Assembly: GCA_025765595.1 (NCBI GenBank)
Contig: JAIVFH010000033.1
Coordinates: forward strand, 248,001-312,000
DNA: 64,000 nucleotides
Origin: Obelidium mucronatum
Lineage: Eukaryota > Chytridiomycota > Chytridiomycetes > Chytridiales > Chytriomycetaceae
Direction: 5' to 3'
In this document: positions 21,541-30,020 of the stretch, piece by piece
How the letters are laid out: the number at the start of each line of letters is the position of its first letter
Numbering within the stretch: the stretch's first letter is position 1
Position numbers and translations under genes: made by a program
Notes under the pieces: generated by a model
What the model was told of the DNA's origin: nothing
Seen by the model: the letters and a program-made list of their open reading frames with translations, nothing else
Databases searched by the model: none

Positions 21541-22862
21541 TTATGCGACACAAACTTCACAAAGTACGTCAATTTCAAATCCGTTCGAGGATCGAGAATC
21601 TAGAATCCTCATCCCAGAAACTTTCTGAACACCACTGAGAAGAGGAAAAAAGTCCACTTCAAACTCGACAGACCCACCAACCGGAACGGGACCCACTTTT
21701 CTTTCGCTTGGACCCAATAGCAACACACTACTCATTTTGCTTTTTACAAAGACAACACTTGCATCCATTTCGTTTTCAAGCGAGTGATTCCATAACCGGC
21801 AAGTCGCGCGAAATGGCTTTTCAGCAGCGATGGAATCAGAAAGACGCACAATTTCCACACGTATGGGATCCGTTGGGGTGATTTTGCGAGTAAGTTGGGA
21901 TGTTTGAAGTCGCCCTTGTTGACCCATGGTTGTACGCCACTGAATGTCAAGCTTCCCGAGAGTTGGAGTTGACTTTGAGAGTGGATCGTTTTCTGTTTTT
22001 GGAGTGAGAATGTACAGGTATTGACGCGAGTCTTTGTCGTTGAGGACAGGAGTATTAGCAAATACACTGACATGTGATTTCTCCGTATTATTTGAATCAG
22101 GTCTACAGTATGCAAAGAAATTCAAACGATGAAGAATAGGCGTAAAAAAATGGAACCCACATGAATAACTGGGAAACATCCTGAGAATTAAACAACTGGG
22201 AACTTTCAAAGATAAGCTTCTCCAAAAACATTGGGATACCCGAAGTATTTTGAACTTGTGCCTCTAAAAAGACTCGAGATCCATCGGCAAGGGAATTCAC
22301 TTTGGTCTTCACTGACAACGGGTTGAGGACATGGAATTTGAAGAACTTTCTGAACGATTTTGGCTCCTTATTGGCGCCGGTATAATGGATACTACAGACT
22401 AATATGTGTGGCCCTAGTTCTTTGATTTCATGGGAGAGTAGGAATTCAGCCGATTTGGCCGGTGCCAAAGAGGTTGAATTGATGGCACCTAAATGGCAAT
22501 ATTCACATGGATCAGTCCCACTTCGATTTAAAAATAGGCATCAAACCATTCGCATTTGATGTAGTATCTGCGAGGGTGAATCGCTGCGTCTGTGTTTGTA
22601 ATTCGGCCTTGATCCCTGCGTTGTTGACTACGGCTCTTGACTCGTTAACAATGCAAACATAACTCTCAAATGTTTCTCCCAAGAACAAAGAGCCAAAGGA
22701 GGCTGGGAGTGTTAATGCTTGAGTTGTTGCTGAAGTAGCTCCTAGAATGTCCGCTGGAGCCAATGTGTGCTGCGAGGGTAAAGTAGCCAACGTTGGTCGC
22801 GACAGTCGCATCACTTTGAGAGTAAGAGCGTGTTTCTCGGCTGGCGGAGGAACATCACTCAT
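21541..22862 (-). CDS. TRAPPC13, TRAPP complex subunit
   Basis: Subunit 13 of the TRAPP tethering complex acting in ER-Golgi and Golgi traffic. Three exons join in phase: 22862-22547, 22488-22161 and 22102-21541. Diagnostic blocks are ALTLKVMRLSRPTL, FGSLFLGETFESYVC, VVNNAGIKAELQT, HEIKELGPHILVC, FRKFFKFHVLNPLSVKTK, DSRQYLYIL, GKLDIQWRTTMGQQGRLQTS and LLSGVQKVSGMRI. Length (~400 aa) matches animal TRAPPC13. No frame correction is needed. It ends next to the small ORF linked to copy A. Confidence 0.94.
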
Positions 22863-23054
22863 TTGCCTGTCTGTTAATTATCTTATTTTTGTTTTATTTG
22901 GTATTTTATTCATCTCAAAAACGTCCAACCAAGATGATATCTATCCCCTCACGCGCATGAATAGCAGCTCATCAAGGCGCTTCGACTGACACCTTTTTGT
23001 GCTTCGTGGCGACAAATTCCTTGGGCTTGAGCTGGGGATTTCGAATCCCAATTT

Positions 23055-23129
23055 TATGAATAATTGGTAGGTCAGTAATGGAAATCGAGAGCTCGCTCTG
23101 AAAAGAAGGGAAAATATCCCTTCCTCTCC
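23055..23129 (-). repeat. split direct repeat B2
   Basis: 75 bp, identical to B1 at 23483-23557. It begins TATGAATAATTGG on the plus strand and ends TTCCTCTCC. It marks the downstream end of the element. Confidence 0.9.
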
Positions 23130-23345
23130 GAGCGGAGCTCCCGGAATTCCCAACACCGCAACGGGAGTCGAACCCGAGGTGACCGTAGGTGTTACCAGGT
23201 TGACCGCAACCCGGGTTCTCAACTCATAAAATAAAATAAAGGAAAATAAAAATAAAAATTAAAGACCGATTATGAGTTGTCCTGTTGCGTTGGGAATTCC
23301 GCCTTGTGGAGGGGTGGATGGACGGGGGAAGGGTGGCGTTCGCGT

Positions 23346-23482
23346 GTCTATGACCGAACGAGCCGATGGTCCTGACTTTGGACCAGAAATTGTTATCTAG
23401 ATGTGCCTCCCAATTAATCACCTCTTTTGGGATTGCTTATCAATGATAATAGAATAAATATTTCTTCTTCACTCCCCAAGTG
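23346..23482 (-). repeat. split direct repeat A2
   Basis: About 137 bp nearly identical to A1 at 29794-29930 (shared GACCGAACGAGCCGATGG to CACTCCCCAAGTG). It abuts B1. Between A2 and B2 lie ~215 bp of other sequence (23130-23345). Confidence 0.9.
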
Positions 23483-23557
23483 TATGAATAATTGGTAGGT
23501 CAGTAATGGAAATCGAGAGCTCGCTCTGAAAAGAAGGGAAAATATCCCTTCCTCTCC
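23483..23557 (-). repeat. split direct repeat B1
   Basis: 75-bp copy of B2 lying directly after the recombinase stop codon and directly before A2. Confidence 0.9.
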
Positions 23558-23558
23558 A

Positions 23559-24818
23559 TTACTTATTAATCATAGCTAGCACTCGATTTCTTGCCGGCTC
23601 TGCTATCCATTGAGCAATTAGCCTTGACGGCGCCGTGCTATTGCCTGACGCAGGGAAGTACTTTGTGTACAATTCCGCTGATGCTTCTGTTGTCCATCCT
23701 CCTTTTGCCATTGTGCTTTTCAACGCCTCATTTGTCGCAATTTCTCTCGTTTTCAGTGCTGTAGCTATTCTGATCCCATATAATTTCACGCTATGTTTTA
23801 TATTCAGCTGCGCTGCAAAAATTGACATGTAATTGTTTGTAACGTCCAGTCGCATTACACTGTGTTTTGCGTGCCACGAGTAAGGCGCGAGTCTGTTATC
23901 CGTCAATGCTAAATTTGGGAATAAGAGGTTTGTTCTGTGGAAGTTGTGTCCATATGCAATCAAGTTCCTTAGGTATGTTTCTATGTCCTGCACTGGGCAG
24001 TTTCCGTTCGATTTCTGTCTCATAATTGCAAACCGTGAAATCCCCGAGGTTGTGCCCGTTTTATGTATCGTCATTACGAAGAAGATGCCGGCTTTGTCCG
24101 GCAGGTATAATACCAGGTTCACATTTAGGCGTATGATATCGCCCGGTCTTCTTCCTGAAGCTTGTAGAAGGGAAATGAGCGCCGTTTGTTGCGCCCACGC
24201 TACTTTTTCTCGCAAGTTTTTGGCGAGGGTGACTAGAGTTCTCAATTTGTCTAAAATTCTGTCGACGTCTGATTTGAATATTGGGGTCGCCTGCAGAGGC
24301 TGGATCAACGCGTCCGTCGCCTCCTGCTCTTTTAGTTTGATATGATCGTCTATCACGTCCGACATGGCCGGGTTTTCCGTGATGAGCTTTCCCTCTTGCC
24401 ATCTAGTATGTTTGCCCATTTTTCGAAAAATAGCTCTCATGTGCGAAACCGTGTTTTTGACAGTGTCAGGTGAAGAGCTGATTGTGCACTTGTTTTCGAT
24501 CTGAGAATTTTGGATGTGAGGACACCGTCGAGGGTCTGGGCACGTGTCTGGCAGGCAGACTGTGATGATCCTGTTTCCTGGGGATGCGGAGCCTGCATGT
24601 GGGCATGTGTGGTATTGCGTTCTACCCGCCTTTTCCATTGAGAACAGGAATTTTGATAGTTGTTGTGGTGTTGTAGTTTGTATGTCAGGTACGAAATCCT
24701 TTAGTAGCTTTTCGAATCTCTGACGTGTTTTTTCCTTTTGGACGTTGTCCCTGTATTGTTGTAGTGTATGAGAACGGGGTTCTTCGTGTTGCGTATTCTT
24801 TGCTTGTGCCGAACCCAT
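23559..24818 (-). CDS. tyrosine recombinase of the retrotransposon
   Basis: 419 residues from ATG 24818. The C-terminal half has the tyrosine-recombinase signature: the first catalytic Arg in SGRRPGDI, the box II pattern YGIRIATALKTR (Tyr replacing the usual His before xxR), GGW, and the nucleophile Tyr in ASAELYTKYF. The N-terminal half has a Cys/His-rich segment (HTCPHAG, CLPDTCPDPRRCPH) that may bind metal. This enzyme would integrate the circular cDNA. The frame is intact, unlike the polymerase ORF. A T26 tract (poly(A) on the coding strand) ends a few bases before its ATG. Confidence 0.9.
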   Translation of the reverse strand: MGSAQAKNTQHEEPRSHTLQQYRDNVQKEKTRQRFEKLLKDFVPDIQTTTPQQLSKFLFSMEKAGRTQYHTCPHAGSASPGNRIITVCLPDTCPDPRRCPHIQNSQIENKCTISSSPDTVKNTVSHMRAIFRKMGKHTRWQEGKLITENPAMSDVIDDHIKLKEQEATDALIQPLQATPIFKSDVDRILDKLRTLVTLAKNLREKVAWAQQTALISLLQASGRRPGDIIRLNVNLVLYLPDKAGIFFVMTIHKTGTTSGISRFAIMRQKSNGNCPVQDIETYLRNLIAYGHNFHRTNLLFPNLALTDNRLAPYSWHAKHSVMRLDVTNNYMSIFAAQLNIKHSVKLYGIRIATALKTREIATNEALKSTMAKGGWTTEASAELYTKYFPASGNSTAPSRLIAQWIAEPARNRVLAMINK

Positions 24819-24823
24819 CTCGG

Positions 24824-24849
24824 TTTTTTTTTTTTTTTTTTTTTTTTTT
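24824..24849 (-). repeat. poly(A) tract in front of the recombinase ORF
   Basis: 26 A on the coding strand, five bases before the ATG at 24818. Confidence 0.9.
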
Positions 24850-24912
24850 CATTGTCTTCTTTGTTTAAAATTGCGACTGTCTTTATTGTTGTCGCCAGGA
24901 ACGAATTGCTTA

Positions 24913-27237
24913 TCAAATCACGAAACGAAATGCTATCAAATCTGCCGTCAATTTCTTCGGAATTTTGTTGTATGACCTGACAGCACTCTTTGCCTCCTCT
25001 GAATCGCATTTTACTAAGGTAAAGGAATTTTGGGCGAGAGCCTTTGCCGCAATTATGTAGTTTTCGTGGTTGTGTGGCAATATGATTGTGAAATTGACCT
25101 TTTGATTTAGCATGTGTTGTAGGACTATGCGTGCCATCGAGAAAGGGGGATATACGTAAAAGTTGTCGTGTGTACGCTGTGTGTGCGAGGCGACCCACGC
25201 CAATACGTTTGTGAATGAAGTCCCTGGGCAATCGTATCTGCTGAAGAAGGTACTGCATTTTGCGTTGTTGTTTGATGCCATTGCGTCGACGGTGAAGGGG
25301 CCGAAGCGTGTGTTTACTTTTTCAAATAGGTCTTTTGATAAAACAAAGTCATTTTCTTCCGCTTCTCTTGTAATAGCATCGGAGATGTGGTTTGCTTTTG
25401 TGTCCAGCCAGAAGAATTGCAGCCTGACATTGTTTTTTCTTGCATAGAAAACAAGTCTTTGAGTTCCTTGTTGACATCGCGATTCCTTGAGGAACCTTTT
25501 AACGCCGCCAGGTAGACTCCCATGTTGTCGCACCCGAGGTCAAAAATAGGTTTGTCCGTAAAACTTTTCACTTCTTCCCATAATTCCTTGTGGTCAATTT
25601 GGATATCTACTGTTATATTTTTGATGTTTTTGATGCTAAGCTCGAAGCCTTTCCTTAGAGCGATGGCTTCTTTTACTCCAATATTTTTGCCGTATTCTTC
25701 TTCGTCAAATTCCGCTCCAGCCTTCCATGGTACTTCTGTGATCCTCGACCTCAATGGCGATTGTAATAGCGCGGCTCCCCATCTGTTTTGGTTGGCATCA
25801 GATGTTTGTGTGAATGAGAGAATTTTGTGGTTTGGCTGGATCCAAAATGATTTGACTTCATATTCAGACATAATAGAAATCCATTCCATGATGTCCGACG
25901 CTGCTTCGTCTCCCATGACAATTAAAAACTGGAGGTGAACCTCTTGTTTTCTGGCGCTTTGCCTCTGCGATTTTAATGTAGGATGAACGAAGGATTGCAT
26001 GTCCTCCTTGGATGCAGAAACAAAAGTAGTTGCATTTTCCTGTGAAAGATTCCAGTATGTCCACGTTGAATTCTTTGTTGTTTGTTATTTTTTGTAAAAT
26101 CCACCTTGCCAGCGTCAAGAACTTTTCTTGCTTGACGGGATGAATCCGGAACGATCTTTCTTCAAAGTCGATTATAGCACCGAGATAGGTTATTGTCCGG
26201 TTAGGGATGAAGCATCCTTTTGAAAGAGCAATAAAGAAACCTGTCCTTGAGAACACTATAATGACGATCGCAATTGCGCGTTTCGCGTCTCTGTATGCTT
26301 TCTGAGGGGTTTTTGGGAGCGGCGAATCTTGGATTTCCCCACATGCGGAATCGTCATAGAAAGTGCCTATCTCTATTTGCATCATTCTGATGTATCGAAC
26401 TATCGCTTCTACGATTGTCTGTTCGATATATGGAGAGCAATTCCATCCGAATACCAGCGTTGTTGCTACAAAGATGTATTCTTTGTCGTCTCCCGGCAAT
26501 TTGCCATATGTTCCAAAGTATTTCCGGGAGGATGGATGGATGAGGATATTCATGAAACACGACTTAAAGTCCACTACTGTGTAAAACTTGGAGACCCATG
26601 AAGTTAATTGTTGTATGTATGGCAGGTGGAATTGTGGAGGTTTGCACCATTGATTTAAATAAGTGCAGTTATCGTATTTACGCATTTTCGACTGGTCGTT
26701 GACCACTCCCGTGGGTGGGATAATGTGCGGCATGTCTTCCTTCCGCATTTTTAATCGCTCTCCTATTGGGATTCTGATCCCTTGTTTTACTTCCTCTTTT
26801 AACTTTTCTTTGGCAAAATTCTGGAGAACCTCCTCCAGGCTTCCATTTTTTAGGTGAGTTCGTGGTGGTAGGTGGCTACCGTTATGAATTGTGGTTGCAA
26901 ATTCCTCAACTGTAGGACCATCTGATAGCCATCTGCGAAGAAGGACCGCCTGCGCCGTTGTCGATGCTGTTAGAATTTTCTCCCAGAAAACTCGCTTCTC
27001 TTCTGATCTTGAATTGACTCCGCCGCTGACAAATTCCGCCGGATTTTGAATAACTATGTCTTCGAGGTTTGGCTCCACCGTGTCTTCTACGAGATTGTTC
27101 AACATATCTTCCATGACTTTATCGTTTCTTTCCGAGCCGACGCCAGTCAGTTTGCACCATGATCGCGGAACGTGTTTATCCATGTCCATGTCTTCCCATG
27201 AACGTGTTTCCTGTCTGGCTTTCTTTGCTCTGGGCAT
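24913..27237 (-). CDS. reverse transcriptase / RNase H polyprotein of the retrotransposon (frame broken)
   Basis: Starts at ATG 27237 (MPRAKKARQ). The reverse transcriptase has FYTVVDFKSCFMNI, FVATTLVFGWNCSPY and the catalytic box FYDDSA. The frame steps +1 near 25955 into RNase H (TSDANQNRWGAALL, GVKEAIALR, then WLDTKANHISDAITRE with the HxxSD pattern typical of DIRS-type elements), with a second step of -1 near 25455. Downstream is a segment DAMASNNNAKC, YVYPPFSMARIVLQ and FTIILPHNHEN, which resembles the domain after RNase H in DIRS elements, sometimes described as methyltransferase-like. Stop at 24913. With two frame steps the copy is either non-functional or contains sequence errors. Confidence 0.85.
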
Positions 27238-27254
27238 TGTTAGGACAAAGGATC

Positions 27255-27365
27255 TTTTTTTTTTTTTTTTTTTTTTTTTTTGCATTATGTGCAAGTTTAT
27301 TTTGGTACTGCTAAATAAAATCTGGGGTCTATAAACGGTAAAAAACTGGCTGATGACTTCTTTCC

Positions 27366-27403
<38 letters not shown>

Positions 27404-27460
27404 GGGTCTAGGGATAATACTGATATGAGGCTCCCCCTTTTTTTTTTTTTTTTTTTTTTT
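27255..27460 (-). repeat. three poly(A) tracts between zinc-knuckle and RT ORFs
   Basis: On the coding strand there are runs of 23 (27460-27438), 32 (27400-27369) and 27 (27281-27255) A, separated by short unique pieces. The first begins at or inside the stop codon of the zinc-knuckle ORF; the last ends 17 bases before the RT start codon. Confidence 0.9.
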
Positions 27461-28193
27461 ACTTGTCATTTGTTCCTCGCTCCATTGGCGGGCTTCTAAT
27501 TCTCACCCGTGGATTGAAACGCGTATTGTCGCGTCTAGAAAAATCGCGGTCTCGGTCGCGTTCGTCCCGCTTGTAGTCCTCGCGTTTATAGTCATCCTTT
27601 TTTGAGTAGTCCCGCTGACTGCGGTATTTGTTTCTACATTGGGGTTTTTGACAACCAGCCACACCACATGTAGCGAAACAATTTGCTGCTATGTGACCTT
27701 GCTTATCGCAGTGGTTACATCTGACTCTGCGTTGCTGACCCTCGAGTAAAGGTCTTTTGGGTACACGCGGTCCCGCTCTGATGTCCGCCAATTTTTGCAC
27801 TGATACTATTGTTTTCGTGTAAGACGTCATCGAGTTGAGTACTTTATCATTCGTAGAATGGTTTGACGCTAGTAGAATGTTGTCCAGGAACCAAGATGCT
27901 GCGTCCAAACCCGTCCAGCTTTGAAGTTGCGGCGCCGCAAAAGATTTCTGAATAGTGTCCATATTTCGTTTTGCTGTTTCAAGACGTTTGGTCGATACTT
28001 TTCTTTCGTCCCTGCCGTTCATGATTGACTTGGCAGATTTAGAGGAGATCGAGTTGATGGCCATATTGGCATTCCTGAACGTTTCTTTGACCCGTCCCAG
28101 ATTGTCATCGAGAAAAACGTTTGAAAAATCCCGCTTTTGGCTTTTTGAATCCCTCACTGCCTCGCGTGCGTGGTTTAAGATTCTTCGACCCAT
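27459..28193 (-). CDS. zinc-knuckle (Gag-like) protein of the retrotransposon
   Basis: About 244 residues from ATG 28193. The middle contains CNHCDKQGHIAANC, a CX2CX4HX4C zinc knuckle typical of nucleocapsid proteins, followed by further Cys pairs (CGVAGCQKPQC). The C-terminus is an Arg/Asp/Lys-rich tail (KREDYKRDERDRDRD) suited to binding RNA. The stop codon TAA runs directly into a poly(A) tract. Confidence 0.85.
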   Translation of the reverse strand: MGRRILNHAREAVRDSKSQKRDFSNVFLDDNLGRVKETFRNANMAINSISSKSAKSIMNGRDERKVSTKRLETAKRNMDTIQKSFAAPQLQSWTGLDAASWFLDNILLASNHSTNDKVLNSMTSYTKTIVSVQKLADIRAGPRVPKRPLLEGQQRRVRCNHCDKQGHIAANCFATCGVAGCQKPQCRNKYRSQRDYSKKDDYKREDYKRDERDRDRDFSRRDNTRFNPRVRIRSPPMERGTNDK

Positions 28194-28218
28194 CGCCAAG
28201 TAATTTAACGCCTATTGG

Positions 28219-28238
28219 TTTTTTTTTTTTTTTTTTTT
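28219..28238 (-). repeat. poly(A) tract in front of the zinc-knuckle ORF
   Basis: 20 A on the coding strand about 25 bases before the start codon at 28193. Confidence 0.9.
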
Positions 28239-28375
28239 AGATTCCAACTTAATGGGTACTGAAAGGGGGGGTTCAGGTAGATGGTGTTCGATTTGGTCAG
28301 TATGGAAGCAAGGAGTTTGCTTTTTATTTTATTATTTAAGATTTGTGTGAGAGCATCTCTGCTTTTCCACTATAG

Positions 28376-28815
28376 TCGGGGCAGAAAACTGCTCTTCCGT
28401 AATTGTTGTTGTGACATATCTCGTAATCTCGAGCAGAACCTGCTCTCGCGCTTCATGTTTTTGTAGATTACTTCGTGTAGCTCCTGCCTTTTGTTTCCTG
28501 CGCAGACTCCTGACGCTATTTAGGCTTTGGTCGATTACATGGATAATGTTGGAGCAGACTCTGCTCCCTTTCGTGTTAAAAATAGGGGCAGACCTCCTGC
28601 ACTTCCTCGACTACTTCTGGCGCAGCTCCTGACGCTTCTTAGGATTTGTTTGATCGCTACCATTTCGGGAGCAGACTCCTGCTCTCTTCTGTAGTTCTGG
28701 CGCAGATCTCTGACGCTACTGGAGCAGACCCTGCTCTCATTCTGTTTGTCACCTGAATGTGGGCGCAGGTCCCTGCCGCTGCTGGAGCAGATTCCTGCTC
28801 TCCCTCTGTTTGCCC
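28376..28815 (-). repeat. field of ~10 short imperfect palindromes inside the retrotransposon
   Basis: Two alternating inverted-repeat types recur about every 40-60 bp: GGAGCAGACTCCTGCTC (self-complementary arms GAGCAG/CTGCTC) and GGCGCAGACTCCTGACGC (arms partly complementary). Examples lie near 28430, 28498, 28551, 28620, 28667, 28700, 28722, 28765 and 28790. No ORF is credible here, so this is the untranslated spacer between the gag-like and zinc-knuckle ORFs. Confidence 0.8.
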
Positions 28816-29062
28816 CTTTGGTGTGGAACTTTAAAGCTGCTTTTCCAATTGTGGACTTGAAAAATTCCTACTTGAGACTTGAGGAATAGGGAGTTGGATC
28901 GGCGCGGTACTTAGCGGTTGAGGCGGGATCAACAGTCGTTACCTCGTGTAGGGTGAACAGTCGTTGGCCGCTTGTCGACTCCACCTTGCAACCCACTTAA
29001 TGCCAGCAACGTCAATAGCGTTAAACGCCCTTCCGCTGCTGGTTCCTTCCCCGTTCCATCTG

Positions 29063-29081
29063 TTTTTTTTTTTTTTTTTTT
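29063..29081 (-). repeat. poly(A) tract after the gag-like ORF
   Basis: 19 A on the coding strand, about 45 bases downstream of the stop of the gag-like ORF. Confidence 0.9.
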
Positions 29082-29125
29082 GAAAGGTGGAAGGGAAAGG
29101 AGTGGGGTGGGGTGGTGTTAGCTTA

Positions 29126-29770
29126 CTATACCTGTTCGTCGTCTGGCTGTCGGTTAAATTCAGATTGAAGGATGTCCAGCTGTAACGATTTGGATTTCTT
29201 TTTAGGATGAGAGGCCTCATCGCTTGAGGTGGTTGAAACGTCACTGTCGTCGTCTTCACTTTCCGAGCTCGATTGATACCGCTTGCTCTTCTTCGACGAT
29301 CGCTTTTTCTTCTTAACGACTTTACGCTTCTTTTGAGGCACCTCTTCACTTCCGTCCGATTGGTCGCTCACTTCCTGCTGTACTCCGTGTGGTGGGAATT
29401 CCTCCTCCTGCTCCTCGTCTTCGTCTGCTTCCTCTTGGTCTCGTGGGGGCCTTATCGCCTGTTTCAATTGACCGTTTGCCACTAGGATGCAGTAGCCGTC
29501 GAGTTCTAGGTCCATCGGAAATGGTTCCAGGTTGTCTCTGATGTGGTCCAAGAGGTGCTGACGCATCGCCGCGACATTGGCTGTCGGCGGTGGTGGATTG
29601 ATTCCGCCTGCCTGGCAAGCGGCCTGGATTCCCTGCGACGGCAAGTAACCCAGACGCATAAATCCGTTGAGGATGGCCCTTTCCGCCGTCAACGGTGGAT
29701 CCCACACTGGGCCCGGTGGGGGTTGAATGTCCGGCTGGGGACCCTGGGGGTTGGGTGGTGGGTTTTGCAT
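29126..29770 (-). CDS. first (gag-like) ORF of the retrotransposon
   Basis: About 214 residues from ATG 29770. The N-terminus is Pro/Gln-rich, the middle a folded-looking segment (ERAILNGFMRLGYLPS, MRQHLLDHIRDNLEPF). The second half is strongly charged, with a Glu/Asp run, then lysine clusters (KKRKVVKKKKRSSKK, a likely nuclear localisation signal) and a Ser/Glu/Asp-rich stretch. It sits first after A1, as Gag does in such elements. Function is inferred from position; no domain is recognised. Confidence 0.7.
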   Translation of the reverse strand: MQNPPPNPQGPQPDIQPPPGPVWDPPLTAERAILNGFMRLGYLPSQGIQAACQAGGINPPPPTANVAAMRQHLLDHIRDNLEPFPMDLELDGYCILVANGQLKQAIRPPRDQEEADEDEEQEEEFPPHGVQQEVSDQSDGSEEVPQKKRKVVKKKKRSSKKSKRYQSSSESEDDDSDVSTTSSDEASHPKKKSKSLQLDILQSEFNRQPDDEQV

Positions 29771-29793
29771 GCGTAGCGGCAAGTGAGCAGTTG

Positions 29794-29930
29794 TCTGTGA
29801 CCGAACGAGCCGATGGTCCTGACTTTGGACCAGAAATTGTTATCTAGATGTGCCTCCCAATTAATCACCTCTTTTGGGATTGCTTATCAATGATAATAGA
29901 ATAAATATTTCTTCTTCACTCCCCAAGTGC
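29794..29930 (-). repeat. split direct repeat A1
   Basis: Upstream end of the retrotransposon, nearly identical to A2 at 23346-23482. It ends 90 bp before the ABCC start codon. Confidence 0.9.
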
Positions 29931-30020
29931 GTGGAGAATTTGCCTTTCGTGGGACTCGATTTGCTTAAAAGAGAAGCGCCACCATTCAAAGTGCCAAACC
30001 TAATCACACAATACAAAACT

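Larger units (their letters stand above)
23055..29930 (-). mobile_element. tyrosine-recombinase retrotransposon with split direct repeats (DIRS/PAT/Ngaro-like)
   Basis: Read on the minus strand the order is: repeat A1 (29930-29794), gag-like ORF, field of hairpins, zinc-knuckle ORF, reverse transcriptase-RNase H ORF, tyrosine recombinase ORF, then repeats B1 (23557-23483), A2 (23482-23346) and B2 (23129-23055). A1/A2 are about 137 bp and B1/B2 75 bp, each pair nearly identical. A1-ORFs-B1-A2-B2 is the split direct repeat structure known for PAT and Ngaro elements, which integrate through a circular intermediate with a tyrosine recombinase instead of an integrase. There are no LTRs. One or two frame breaks in the polymerase ORF mean this copy may be defective or contain sequence errors. 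Confidence 0.9.

Noticed and set aside
23150..23225. tRNA-like sequence on the minus strand with GGTTCGACTCCC (B box) and a weak A box
   Set aside because: The spacing leaves no room for a proper anticodon arm and the acceptor ends do not pair. It lies in the untranslated tail of the retrotransposon and is at best a degenerate Pol III-like motif.
29874..30020. N-terminal extension of the ABCC protein into the retrotransposon end
   Set aside because: The open frame there is accidental: the same bases occur in A2, and ABCC-like sequence begins after ATG 30021.
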